Of a stretch of 64,000 nucleotides of DNA, positions 55,828-64,000 are shown piece after piece; the first letter of the stretch is position 1, and each line of letters starts with the position of its first letter. The translations under genes were made by a program, and so were the position numbers. Origin of the DNA: Mesorhizobium sp. B4-1-4 (GTDB lineage: Bacteria; Pseudomonadota; Alphaproteobacteria; Rhizobiales; Rhizobiaceae); NCBI RefSeq assembly GCF_006439395.2, contig NZ_CP083950.1, forward strand, positions 2,294,001-2,358,000, given 5' to 3'. The notes beneath the pieces are model-generated. The model was not told the DNA's origin, did not search any database, and worked only from the letters and a program-made list of their open reading frames with translations.

Positions 55828-56865
55828 ATGACCACTTCCGTCTCCCGTGTTCCCTGCACTGTCGTCACCGGCTTCCTCGGCGCCGGCAAGACGACGCTGG
55901 TCCGCCATCTCCTCGAAAACGCCGGCGGCAAGCGCATCGCGATCATCGTCAACGAGTTCGGCGACATCGGCATCGACGGCGAGATCCTGAAAGGTTGCGG
56001 CATCGACACCTGCCCGGAGGAAAACATCGTCGAACTGGCCAATGGCTGCATCTGCTGCACCGTGGCCGACGATTTCGTGCCGGCACTCGACCGGATCCTG
56101 TCGCTGACGCCGAAGGTCGACCATATCCTGATCGAAACCTCGGGCCTTGCTTTGCCCAAGCCGCTGGTCCAGGCCTTCCAGTGGCCGACGGTGAAGAGCC
56201 GCGTGACCGTCGATGGCGTGATCGCCGTGGTCGACGGCCCCGCACTGGCCGAAGGCCGAGTCGCCAACGACATGGACGCCCTGCAGGCCCAACGCGCCGG
56301 GGATGACAGCCTCGACCATGACGACCCTGTCGAGGAAGTGTTCGAGGACCAGATCGCCTGCGCCGACCTGATCATCCTGTCGAAGAGTGACCTGATGGAC
56401 GCCGCCGGCTCAGCCCGCGCCAACGCAATCGTCAACGAACACTCCGCCCGGGCTGTCAAGATCGTGCCGACGTCCCATGGCAAGGTCGATCCCTCCGTAC
56501 TGCTCGGGCTCGGCCTCGCCGTCGAGGACGACATCGAGAACCGCAAGTCCCATCACGACGGCGCATTCGACCACGAGCATGACGACTTCGACACCTTCAT
56601 TGTCGACATCCCCTCGATCGCCAATCCGGACGAGCTGGCAAAACGCGTCGCCGACGCCGCCGAACAGGAAAACGTGCTGCGGGTGAAAGGTTTCGTCGAG
56701 GTGGGCGGCAAGCCGATGCGGCTTTTGCTGCAGGCCGTCGGCCCGCGCGTCAACCATTACTACGACCGCGCTTGGACCGCCGAGGACGACCGCCGCTCGC
56801 GCCTTGTCGTCATCGGCCTCAAGGGGCTGAACCGCCCTGCGATCGAGCGTATACTCGCCGGCTGA
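55828..56865 (+). CDS. cobW: Cobalamin biosynthesis GTPase CobW
   Basis: G3E-family GTPase (345 aa), a metallochaperone thought to supply cobalt for CobNST. The P-loop G-F-L-G-A-G-K-T is at 15-22, the metal-binding N-G-C-I-C-C near 75, and the base-recognition S-K-S-D near 190. A His/Asp-rich tract (S-H-H-D-G then D-H-E-H-D-D) lies near 240. The gene is between DUF1636 and cobN in the riboswitch operon, the setting in which Cob-type CobW is found. Confidence 0.94.
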   Translation: MTTSVSRVPCTVVTGFLGAGKTTLVRHLLENAGGKRIAIIVNEFGDIGIDGEILKGCGIDTCPEENIVELANGCICCTVADDFVPALDRILSLTPKVDHILIETSGLALPKPLVQAFQWPTVKSRVTVDGVIAVVDGPALAEGRVANDMDALQAQRAGDDSLDHDDPVEEVFEDQIACADLIILSKSDLMDAAGSARANAIVNEHSARAVKIVPTSHGKVDPSVLLGLGLAVEDDIENRKSHHDGAFDHEHDDFDTFIVDIPSIANPDELAKRVADAAEQENVLRVKGFVEVGGKPMRLLLQAVGPRVNHYYDRAWTAEDDRRSRLVVIGLKGLNRPAIERILAG

Positions 56866-56884
56866 TTTTCAGGCACGGGCCGCG

Positions 56885-59800
56885 ATGCACATCCTCACCA
56901 CGACATCCGCCTCGCTCGACGATCTCGCCGAGCCGGTCGATCTGCGGCAGACGCCGGCGGATATCGTGGCCCTGTCCTTCACCGACAGCGACCTCGCCGG
57001 ACTGGCGGCCGCGTGGAAGGCGGATGCCGGCCGCCTGCCCTCGATGCGGCTGGCGGCGCTGCGTGACCTGCGCCACCCGATGTCCGTCGATCTCTGGATC
57101 GACAGCGTCGCCCGCCACGCCCGGGTTATTCTCGTCCGCATCCTCGGCGGCTACGACTGGTGGCGCTATGGCTGCGACCAGCTTGCCGCGACCGCCCGGG
57201 AACGCGGCATAAAACTGGCGCTGCTGCCCGGTGAAAGCCACGACGAGGATCTCAGGCTGATCGAAGCCTCGACGCTGCCGCGCGCGGAACTTGATGCGCT
57301 GCTCGGCTATTTCCGCGAGGGCGGCCCGGCCAATATGAGTTCGCTGGTGTGGAGGTTGGCAGGGCTGGCGGGACAGGAGGAAGCAGCAGCCGCGCCGGTA
57401 ACTGTGCCCAAAGCGGGCTACTACGAGCCAGGACGTGGCCCCCTCCTCCTCGAGGGGAGGGTCCCGCCGCAGGCTGGGGGCGGGGTCGCCGGTGAAGTGC
57501 ACCGACTTCAAGAAACGCCATATCCAGTCGCACCGACCCCACCCGGCCCTGCGGGCCACCCTCCCCTCGAGGGGGACGGAAAGGTCGTGCCCATCCTGTT
57601 CTATCGCTCGATGCTGCTCGCCGCCGATGTCGCGCCAATCGATGCGCTTTTCGACGCCTTGCAGCAGCGCGGCATCACCGCCGTGCCGATCTTCGTCTCC
57701 AGCCTGAAGGACCCGGCATCCCTCGCTTTCGTCGAAACCGCCCTCACCCAACTGAAACCGGCCGCCATCATCACCGCGACCGCTTTCGCATCCGGCGCGG
57801 AGCCCGGCGTCGAAACCCTGTTCGACCGCGCCGGCGTCCCCGTCTTCCAGGTCATCGTCGCCACCACCCGCCGCGACGTCTGGGAAAACAATCAGCGCGG
57901 CCTGGCACCCGCCGACCTCGCCATGCATGTCGTGCTGCCCGAACTCGACGGCCGCATCCTCGCCGGCGCCCTTTCCTTCAAGGGCGAAAGCGATGTCGAT
58001 CCGGCACTCGGCCACCGCGCTTTCGCCAACCGGCCGGAGCCGGATCGGGTAGCGCAGGTTGCCGATCGTGTAGCAGCTTTTGTCCGCCTGCAGGAGACAT
58101 CTCGCGCCCGGCGCAAGCTCGCCATCCTGATCCCGGATTACCCGAGCGCCCCCGGCCGCACCGGCTATGCCGTCGGCCTTGACGTGCCGTCCAGCGTGCT
58201 GGCCATGCTGCATGACCTCAGCGAAGAGGGCTATGCCGTTGACGGGATTCCGCGAACGCCGCGGGAACTGCTGGATTTGCTGGAGTGCGGCGAAGAAGGA
58301 TTGGGGCTGGAGGACTATCTCGGTCTTTCTACAGAGTTACCGACTGCTGCAATTGCCGCAGTCGAAGCAGCTTGGGGTAAGGCCCAAGGCGAGACAGGTT
58401 TGCGCGAGACGCCCCCCTCTGTCCTGCCGGACATCTCCCCCGCAAGGGGGGAGATTGCGCTGTCATTGCCGGTTTCGCCAATCTCCAATGTTGCCGGAGT
58501 AGGCGGAGCGTCGAAACTGCCGATCTCCCCCCTTGCGGGGGAGATGTCCGGCAGGACAGAGGGGGGTGTTCAAGCGCCGGCCCCGGCGAAATTCCCCTTT
58601 CGCGCCGCGACCTTCGGCAACGTCACCGTAGCGCTCGCCCCGGATCGCGGCCGCTCCGCCGACCGCCGCGCCGACTACCACGATCCGACGCTTCCACCCC
58701 GCCATGCCCTGATCGCCTTCGGTCTGTGGCTCCGGAAATCGCTCGGCGTCCATGCCCTCATCCATGTCGGTGCCCACGGCACGCTGGAATGGCTGCCGGG
58801 CAAGACCGTCGCGCTGTCGCAAAACTGCTTCCCCGAAATCATCGCCGGACCCCTGCCCGTCATCTATCCCTTCATCATCTCCAACCCCGGCGAGGCGGCG
58901 CAGGCCAAGCGGCGCATTGCCGCCGTCACCCTTGGCCATCTGCCGCCGCCGCTGACCGGCGCCGGCCTGGACGAAGACCAGCACCGGCTCGAACGCCTGG
59001 TCGACGAATATGCCCAGGCCGACGGCCTTGACCGCCGCCGCCGCGACCGTCTGGCCAGGCTGATCGTCGAAACCGCGCAAAAGACCGGCCTCGCCTCCGA
59101 AGCCGGTGTCGCCAAGACCGATGCGCCCGACGAGGCGTTGCGCCGTATCGATGCCTGGCTATGCGATCTCAAGGATTTCGCTATCAAGGACGGGCTCCAT
59201 ATCTATGGCCGCGCCTCCGAAAAAGAGCCCGACGCGATGCGCCGCCAGAGCGCGAACGCCGAAAAGGCCGCGCTGCTTGCCGCACTCGATGGCCGCCACA
59301 TCAAGGCCGGCCCTGCCGGCGCACCCGCGCGTGGCCGCTCCGATGTGCTGCCCACCGGCCGCAATCTGTTCACGTCTGACCCGCGCACCGTGCCGACGCC
59401 GACCGCCTATGACCTGGGCAAAGCAGCGGCCGAGGAGGTCGTTCGCGCCTATATACAGTCGCATGGGGATTGGCCGCGCTCGCTGGTGATCGACCTCTGG
59501 GGTTCGGCCTCGCTGCGCACCGGCGGCGAGGAGATCGCGCAAGGCCTGGCGCTGATGGGCTGCCGGCCGCAATGGGACACCGCCACCGGCCGCATAACCG
59601 GCATCGAGGTGCTGCCGCCGGCCACGCTTGGCCGCCCCCGCGTCGACGTCACTTGGCGAATATCAGGCCTGTTCCGCGACATGTTCCCGACCCAGATCGC
59701 CCTGATCGATGCTGCCGCCGGCGCCGTTGCCGCGCGTGACGAGGACGATTCGGAAAACCCGCTCGCCGCCAAGACCCGCGCCGATGGCAAGGTCAGCCCC

Positions 59801-60517
59801 CGCATCTTCGGCACCTCGCCCGGCACTTACGGCGCCGGCGTCGAGGAGCTGTTGTCGAGCGGCGACTGGGGCGCGCGCGAAGAGATCGGGCGCGCCTATC
59901 TCGATGCCACCTCGCATGCCTATGGCGGTGCCGGGGGTGAAGGCATCTCAGCGCCCGGCGCTTTCGAGGGGCGCATCGCCGACGCCGATCTTCTCGTCCA
60001 CACCGGCGACGATCCCGGCCGCGACATTCTCGAAGGGTCGGCCGATGTCGCTTTCATCGGCGGCTTTTCGGCCGCGCTTGCGGCTATCGGCCGGAATGCC
60101 GACGTCATCGTGCTCGACACGAGCGATCCGCAAAAGCCAAAGCCACGCTCTGTCGGCGAAGCCGTAGCGCGGGTGGTGCGCGCCCGTGCGGTCAATTCAC
60201 GCTTTATCGCTGGTCAGATGCGCCATGGCCCGCGCGGCGCATCGGAATTCGCCGAAACGGTCGACCGGCTGGTCGGCTTCGCCGAGACCACCCATGCCAT
60301 TTCAGGCGCGCTGATCGAGGCCGTGCACGACGCCTATGTTGGCGATCCCGAAGTTCGCGCCTTCATCCTGCGCGAAAATCCCGCCGCCGCGAAAGTCATC
60401 GCCGAACGCTTCCTGTCGGCGCGCCGGCGCGGTCTCTGGCACCCCTTGCGCAATTCGGTCGACGACGACCTCGCCGCGCTGATTGCCGAGGCCGAGGCGC
60501 TTGGGGTGGCGGCATGA
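56885..60517 (+). CDS. cobN: Cobaltochelatase subunit CobN with two repeat-derived insertions
   Basis: Large catalytic subunit (1210 aa) of the ATP-dependent aerobic cobaltochelatase. H-V-G-A-H-G-T-L-E-W-L-P-G-K, W-G-S-A-S-L-R-T-G-G-E-E and V-D-V-T-W-R-I-S-G-L-F-R-D are canonical motifs. Two stretches are unlike the family: residues about 185-231 and 510-562. Each is encoded by an inverted-repeat element in frame (57438-57577; 58411-58568). The second reads P-P-S-V-L-P-D-I-S-P then G-E-M-S-G-R-T-E-G-G, which recurs in CobG. Flanking motifs are intact and there is no stop, so the protein is probably functional. Its stop overlaps the cobG start by four bases. Confidence 0.93.
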   Translation: MHILTTTSASLDDLAEPVDLRQTPADIVALSFTDSDLAGLAAAWKADAGRLPSMRLAALRDLRHPMSVDLWIDSVARHARVILVRILGGYDWWRYGCDQLAATARERGIKLALLPGESHDEDLRLIEASTLPRAELDALLGYFREGGPANMSSLVWRLAGLAGQEEAAAAPVTVPKAGYYEPGRGPLLLEGRVPPQAGGGVAGEVHRLQETPYPVAPTPPGPAGHPPLEGDGKVVPILFYRSMLLAADVAPIDALFDALQQRGITAVPIFVSSLKDPASLAFVETALTQLKPAAIITATAFASGAEPGVETLFDRAGVPVFQVIVATTRRDVWENNQRGLAPADLAMHVVLPELDGRILAGALSFKGESDVDPALGHRAFANRPEPDRVAQVADRVAAFVRLQETSRARRKLAILIPDYPSAPGRTGYAVGLDVPSSVLAMLHDLSEEGYAVDGIPRTPRELLDLLECGEEGLGLEDYLGLSTELPTAAIAAVEAAWGKAQGETGLRETPPSVLPDISPARGEIALSLPVSPISNVAGVGGASKLPISPLAGEMSGRTEGGVQAPAPAKFPFRAATFGNVTVALAPDRGRSADRRADYHDPTLPPRHALIAFGLWLRKSLGVHALIHVGAHGTLEWLPGKTVALSQNCFPEIIAGPLPVIYPFIISNPGEAAQAKRRIAAVTLGHLPPPLTGAGLDEDQHRLERLVDEYAQADGLDRRRRDRLARLIVETAQKTGLASEAGVAKTDAPDEALRRIDAWLCDLKDFAIKDGLHIYGRASEKEPDAMRRQSANAEKAALLAALDGRHIKAGPAGAPARGRSDVLPTGRNLFTSDPRTVPTPTAYDLGKAAAEEVVRAYIQSHGDWPRSLVIDLWGSASLRTGGEEIAQGLALMGCRPQWDTATGRITGIEVLPPATLGRPRVDVTWRISGLFRDMFPTQIALIDAAAGAVAARDEDDSENPLAAKTRADGKVSPRIFGTSPGTYGAGVEELLSSGDWGAREEIGRAYLDATSHAYGGAGGEGISAPGAFEGRIADADLLVHTGDDPGRDILEGSADVAFIGGFSAALAAIGRNADVIVLDTSDPQKPKPRSVGEAVARVVRARAVNSRFIAGQMRHGPRGASEFAETVDRLVGFAETTHAISGALIEAVHDAYVGDPEVRAFILRENPAAAKVIAERFLSARRRGLWHPLRNSVDDDLAALIAEAEALGVAA
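57438..57577. repeat. Palindromic element translated inside cobN (first)
   Basis: Inverted arms ctcctcgaggggagggt (about 57446-57462) and accctcccctcgaggggg (about 57558-57575) flank about 95 bases. The encoded residues (about 185-231) are Pro/Gly-rich (P-Q-A-G-G-G-V and P-T-P-P-G-P-A-G-H-P-P) and replace a variable linker between the N-terminal part and V-V-P-I-L-F-Y-R. Its sequence differs from the element at 58411. Confidence 0.8.
58411..58568. repeat. Palindromic element translated inside cobN (second)
   Basis: Arms cccccctctgtcctgccgga and tccggcaggacagagggggg are exact reverse complements, extended inward by catctcccccgcaagggggg and its complement. The element spans about 158 bases in frame and encodes residues about 510-562. 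Its arms match those at 61184-61361 in cobG, showing the same repeat family. Confidence 0.9.
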
Positions 60518-61998
60518 ACGCCTTTTCGCGCCGCGGCGCCTGCCCGGCCCTGTCCGCGCCGATGCAGACCGGGGACGGGCTATTGGTGCGGCTCAACCCG
60601 GTCTCTGGAGGATTGTCGCCGAAGCTCTTGATTGAGGTTGCAGAATCCGCCCTGCGGCATGGCAATGGCATCATGGAGGTGACGGCACGTGGCAGCTTGC
60701 AGATACGTGGGCTGACAACGGAAAGCGCACGGTCGCTGGCGGCGGAAGTCGACGCGCTGGGTATCGCGGTCCGGACCGGCGTGCCGGTCGAAACCGGGCC
60801 GCTGGCGGGCATCGATCCCCAGGAGATCGCCGATCCGCGACCGCTGGCTGAGCGGATCAGGGGCGCGATCGAGGACGCCGGGCTGACGGCAAGGCTTGGC
60901 CCGAAGGTTTCGGTGGTCGTGGACGGCGGCGGGCAATTGGCGATGGATGCGGTGACGGCCGATATCAGGGTGGTTGCTGTTCAAATGGGTGACGAAGTTC
61001 AGTGGCAGCTGTCGATTGCAGGAGACGGAAGGCAAGCGAAGCCGGTCGGCATGGTCGATGAGGACGCAGCGTGCGACATCGCTGTTGGTGCACTCAGGAT
61101 GGTTGCCGAGAAAGGTCGAGAAGCTCATGCGAGAGATTTGTCGGAGAGGCAATTGGCATCTCTCGCAGGCTGGCATTCCTTCGCGCCCCCCTCTGTCCTG
61201 CCGGACATCTCCCCCACAAGGGGGGAGATTGCGCGGTCACCACCGCTTTCGCCAACCGCCAACGTCGAGCCAAGCTCCAACGTGGAGGAAGAAGCGCCGT
61301 CGGCCGAACTGCTGATCTTCCCTCCAGTGGGGGAGATGTCCGGCAGGACAGAGGGGGGCGCCGTAGAGCGCCCTCGCACGCCGATTGGCCTTTTCGACCT
61401 AAGCAACGGCCACACTGTCGGCATCGGCCTCCCCTATGGCAGCATGCCGGCCCAAAAGCTGATCGACCTCGCCAGCCAAGCATCGAACCTCGGCACCACC
61501 GAAATCCGCCTCGCCCCGGGCCGTGCCTTGCTCTTCCTCGGTCAGCCGGCGCACACCAACCAACCCCTTCAGGACGCCGCCTTCTCCCTCGGCTTCGTTA
61601 CCACCCCCGCCGACCCACGTACCCGCATCGCCGCTTGCCCTGGCACGCCGGCCTGCGCCTCCGGCCGGATCGCGACGCGCGACATTGCCGAAACGATTGC
61701 CGCCGAGAATGCCGATATTCTCGACTTTACCCTGCACATTTCGGGCTGTGCCAAGGGCTGCGCGCATCCCGGCCCGGCGGCACTAACAATCGTCGGCGGC
61801 GAAAACGGAGCCGGACTTGTCGTGAACGCGACGGCAAAGGCCCTTCCTGCCAGCTACAGGCCGAGCTATGACGCCGCGCGCGGCATCGGCCGCGTCGCGG
61901 CGGTGATCCGCAGCGCACGATATCCAGGCGAAACCGCCGCAGCTTGCCTTACAAGGCTGGGGCTGGCCGGCATCGCAGAGGCTTACCGACGGGAATGA
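60514..61998 (+). CDS. cobG: Precorrin-3B synthase with one repeat-derived insertion
   Basis: Siroheme- and 4Fe-4S-containing monooxygenase (494 aa) that oxidises precorrin-3A to precorrin-3B, preparing ring contraction. The N-terminal R-R-G-A-C-P, G-D-G-L-L-V-R-L-N-P and the Cys motifs A-C-P-G-T-P-A-C-A-S-G and S-G-C-A-K-G-C-A-H-P, which hold the cluster, are present. Residues about 224-283 come from a palindromic element and separate the two halves. The Pseudomonas denitrificans enzyme is about 459 aa, so the excess fits the insertion. The stop overlaps the cobH start. Confidence 0.93.
   Translation: MNAFSRRGACPALSAPMQTGDGLLVRLNPVSGGLSPKLLIEVAESALRHGNGIMEVTARGSLQIRGLTTESARSLAAEVDALGIAVRTGVPVETGPLAGIDPQEIADPRPLAERIRGAIEDAGLTARLGPKVSVVVDGGGQLAMDAVTADIRVVAVQMGDEVQWQLSIAGDGRQAKPVGMVDEDAACDIAVGALRMVAEKGREAHARDLSERQLASLAGWHSFAPPSVLPDISPTRGEIARSPPLSPTANVEPSSNVEEEAPSAELLIFPPVGEMSGRTEGGAVERPRTPIGLFDLSNGHTVGIGLPYGSMPAQKLIDLASQASNLGTTEIRLAPGRALLFLGQPAHTNQPLQDAAFSLGFVTTPADPRTRIAACPGTPACASGRIATRDIAETIAAENADILDFTLHISGCAKGCAHPGPAALTIVGGENGAGLVVNATAKALPASYRPSYDAARGIGRVAAVIRSARYPGETAAACLTRLGLAGIAEAYRRE
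61184..61361. repeat. Palindromic element translated inside cobG
   Basis: Arms gcccccctctgtcctgccgg and ccggcaggacagaggggggc are exact reverse complements, extended by acatctcccccacaag and tgggggagatgt. The centre differs from the cobN copy and encodes E-E-E-A-P-S-A-E. The shared translated ends are P-P-S-V-L-P-D-I-S-P-T-R-G-E-I-A and G-E-M-S-G-R-T-E-G-G. Confidence 0.9.
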
Positions 61999-62633
61999 GC
62001 ATGGCCGCCTACGACTACATCCACGACGGCACGGCGATCTACGAGCGCTCCTTCGCCATCATCCGCTCCGAGGCCGATCTGTCACGCTTTTCGGAAGCCG
62101 AGGCCGATGTCGCCATCCGCATGATCCATGCCTGCGGCCAGGTCGAAGCCGCTAGGCATTTTGTTTTCTCCCCCGATTTTGTTGCCGCCGCGCGCAAGGC
62201 ACTTGCCGCCGGCGCACCGATCTTCTGCGACGCGGAGATGGTGTCCCATGGCGTCACCCGCGCCAGGCTGCCGGCCGGTAACGAGGTGATCTGCACCTTG
62301 CGCGATCCGCGCACGCATGAAATCGCCAGGGAGATCGGCAACACACGCTCGGCCGCGGCCATCGACCTGTGGGGCGAGCGCATGGCCGGCGCGGTGGTCG
62401 CCATCGGCAACGCGCCGACAGCACTTTTCTACCTGCTGGAAAAACTACGTGACGGCGTACCCAAACCGGCGGCCATCATCGGCATGCCGGTCGGCTTCGT
62501 CGGTGCCGCCGAATCGAAGGATGCCCTGGCCGAGAATTCCTACGGCGTGCCCTATGCCATCGTGCGCGGCAGACTTGGCGGCAGCGCTATGACCGCCGCC
62601 GCGCTAAATTCGCTGGCGAGGCCGGGCCTGTGA
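61995..62633 (+). CDS. cobH: Precorrin-8X methylmutase
   Basis: Enzyme (212 aa) that moves the C11 methyl to C12, making hydrogenobyrinic acid. M-I-H-A-C-G-Q-V-E contains the catalytic histidine near residue 43; C-D-A-E-M-V-S-H-G-V-T and G-M-P-V-G-F-V-G-A-A-E-S-K are strongly conserved. The ATG at 61995 overlaps the cobG stop (ATGA); a second ATG at 62001 would give the 210 residues usual in other species, and either is possible. Confidence 0.95.
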   Translation: MSMAAYDYIHDGTAIYERSFAIIRSEADLSRFSEAEADVAIRMIHACGQVEAARHFVFSPDFVAAARKALAAGAPIFCDAEMVSHGVTRARLPAGNEVICTLRDPRTHEIAREIGNTRSAAAIDLWGERMAGAVVAIGNAPTALFYLLEKLRDGVPKPAAIIGMPVGFVGAAESKDALAENSYGVPYAIVRGRLGGSAMTAAALNSLARPGL

Positions 62634-63388
62634 ACGCATCTCCTAAAGGACGTCTCGTCGGCGTCGGCACCGGTCCCGGCGACCCCGAACTGCTGACGCT
62701 GAAGGCCGCGCGCGCCTTGGCGGAAGCCGATGTGGTGGCGTATTTCGCCAAGCGCGGGAACAACAGCAACGCCCGCGCCATCGTCGAAGCGCGCTTCCGT
62801 CCGGATATGCTGGAACTGCCGCTGCTCTATCCCGTGACCACCGAGATCGACAAGGATCACGACGACTACCGCTCGCAGATCGCCGGTTTCTACGAGGAGT
62901 CGGCCGAGAAAGTCGCCGAACATCTCGAAGCCGGCAAAATGGTTGCCGTCCTGTCCGAGGGCGACCCGCTGTTCTACGGCTCCTACATGCATCTGCATGT
63001 GCGCCTCGCCCATCGTTTCCCGACCGAGGTTATCCCCGGCATCACCGCCATGTCAGGCTGCTGGTCGGCGACCGGCCTGCCGATCGTCCAGGGCGACGAC
63101 GTACTGACCGTGCTGCCAGGCACGATGAGCGAATTCGAGCTGACGCGTCGCCTCGCCGACACCGATGCCGCCGTCATCATGAAGGTCGGTCGCAACCTGC
63201 CCAAGATCAGGCGGGCGCTGGAGGCGACCGGCAAGCTGGCACGCGCCGTCTATGTCGAGCGTGGCACCATGGCCGGCAGCGTCTCGATGCGGCTGTCCGA
63301 CAAGCCGGATGACAAGGCGCCCTACTTCGCCATCGTGTTGGTCGCCGGCTGGTCCGGCCGGCCCGGCATCCTCGGAGCGCAGGCATGA
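62630..63388 (+). CDS. cobI: Precorrin-2 C20-methyltransferase
   Basis: SAM-dependent methyltransferase (252 aa) that converts precorrin-2 to precorrin-3A. V-G-V-G-T-G-P-G-D-P-E-L-L-T-L near the N-terminus and V-L-S-E-G-D-P-L-F-Y-G-S-Y are the tetrapyrrole methylase motifs. It starts with GTG that overlaps the cobH stop (GTGA). Confidence 0.94.
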   Translation: MNASPKGRLVGVGTGPGDPELLTLKAARALAEADVVAYFAKRGNNSNARAIVEARFRPDMLELPLLYPVTTEIDKDHDDYRSQIAGFYEESAEKVAEHLEAGKMVAVLSEGDPLFYGSYMHLHVRLAHRFPTEVIPGITAMSGCWSATGLPIVQGDDVLTVLPGTMSEFELTRRLADTDAAVIMKVGRNLPKIRRALEATGKLARAVYVERGTMAGSVSMRLSDKPDDKAPYFAIVLVAGWSGRPGILGAQA

Positions 63389-64000
63389 GCGGCCGCCTCA
63401 CCGTCATCGGCCTCGGCCCCGGCAATGCCGATCAGGTCACGCCGGAAGCCAGCCGCGCTGTGGCGGAAGCAAAATTCTTCTATGGCTACAAGCCCTATCT
63501 CGACCGGCTCGATTTGCGCCCCGACCAGACCCGCGTCGCTTCCGACAATCGCGAGGAGCTCGCCCGCTCCAAGGATGCGCTGGTCAAAGCCGCCGAGGGC
63601 CATGACGTCGCCGTGGTCTCAGGTGGCGATCCCGGCGTCTTCGCCATGGCTGCCGCAGTCTGCGAGGCGATCGAGGCCGGTCCGGACGAATGGCGCGCGA
63701 TAGATGTCGCTGTCGTTCCCGGAATCACCGCCATGCTTGCCGTCGCCGCCCGCATCGGCGCCCCACTCGGCCATGATTTCTGCGCCATCTCGCTGTCGGA
63801 CAATCTGAAGCCATGGGAGCTGATCGAGCTGCGTCTTCTGGCGGCGGCCGGCGCCGGCTTCGTCATCGCGCTCTACAACCCGATCAGCAAGGCGCGCCCC
63901 TGGCAGCTTGGCCGCGCCTTCGAGTGCCTCACCGCGATCCTGCCCGGCACCACGCCGGTGATCTTCGGCCGCGCCGCCGGCCGCCCGGACGAACGCATCG
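63385..64000 (+). CDS. cobJ: Precorrin-3B C17-methyltransferase (3' end outside window)
   Basis: SAM-dependent enzyme that methylates C17 and contracts the ring of precorrin-3B. The visible 205 codons start at an ATG overlapping the cobI stop and show V-I-G-L-G-P-G-N-A-D-Q-V-T-P-E-A, V-V-S-G-G-D-P-G-V-F-A-M and A-L-Y-N-P-I-S-K-A-R-P-W-Q-L, all family motifs. Its C-terminus is cut by the window edge. Confidence 0.93.
   Translation, partial: MSGRLTVIGLGPGNADQVTPEASRAVAEAKFFYGYKPYLDRLDLRPDQTRVASDNREELARSKDALVKAAEGHDVAVVSGGDPGVFAMAAAVCEAIEAGPDEWRAIDVAVVPGITAMLAVAARIGAPLGHDFCAISLSDNLKPWELIELRLLAAAGAGFVIALYNPISKARPWQLGRAFECLTAILPGTTPVIFGRAAGRPDERI

Noticed and set aside
56819..58213. 464-codon minus-strand frame opposite cobN
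   Set aside because: Antisense shadow of a well-supported gene.
43437..61361. Repeats considered as a CRISPR array
   Set aside because: Repeats are dispersed inverted elements of different lengths, without regular spacers or cas genes.

Overview
The window is high-GC alphaproteobacterial chromosome, most like Mesorhizobium or a close relative in the Hyphomicrobiales. Supporting signs are the aerobic Cob-type cobalamin genes behind cobalamin riboswitches, cbtAB, the linked lolCD-proS-mce-rnj-birA-nuo order, direct-repeat GAAC-N7-GAAC LexA boxes, and several rhizobial-type palindromic repeats. Genus is an inference; no rRNA is present.

Layout: (1) 1-4130: an NMT1/SsuA-type ABC importer reading left, diverging from a RidA-family gene and a creatininase-family amidohydrolase. 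(2) 4135-9046: cobalamin genes in three units: cobC plus a tyrosine-phosphatase-fold gene, cobD, and a riboswitch-led cbtB-cbtA-cobU-cobO operon. (3) 9198-15615: Rieske oxygenase, MFS transporter, a DUF1624 membrane protein with an ICMT-like methyltransferase, a MerR regulator and MgtE, with a 225-bp palindromic element among them. (4) 16008-24003: a LuxR-type regulator whose receiver domain lacks the phospho-accepting aspartate, then sga, mcl, mtkA, mtkB and ppc, which form the glyoxylate/C2 and PEP-carboxylation part of the serine cycle. (5) 24055-29900: an accessory stretch with an IS630 element beside a decayed mtkB-like fragment, tRNA-Leu(GAG), lipB, an SRPBCC-M50 fusion protease, a 28-residue membrane protein under tandem LexA boxes, a frameshifted TPR gene and a GYD protein. 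(6) 30028-37296: lolD, lolC/E, proS, a probable small RNA (alpha-r9-like), DUF1467, mce, RNase J and birA, mostly on the minus strand. (7) 37465-53593: the complete 14-gene complex I operon nuoA-N on the minus strand, with two extra genes inside it and a helix-hairpin-helix-like domain shared by NuoE and one of those extras. (8) 53923-64000: an AlkZ/YcaQ-like gene, then a riboswitch-led operon DUF1636-cobW-cobN-cobG-cobH-cobI-cobJ that runs off the window.

The two riboswitch operons together cover much of aerobic corrin synthesis: methylation and ring contraction (cobI, cobG, cobJ, cobH), cobalt uptake and insertion (cbtAB, cobW, cobN), adenosylation (cobO), and aminopropanol attachment and nucleotide-loop activation (cobC, cobD, cobU). 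The presence of mce fits B12-dependent methylmalonyl-CoA metabolism.

The most notable observations are palindromic repeat elements sitting in frame inside cobN (twice) and cobG (once) and translated as Pro/Gly-rich inserts; a tiny SOS-controlled membrane protein that resembles Caulobacter SidA in size and regulation; a phosphorylation-independent pseudo-receiver regulator placed just before the serine-cycle genes; and unusual accessory domains and genes within the complex I operon. All calls come from reading the sequence; no database search was run.
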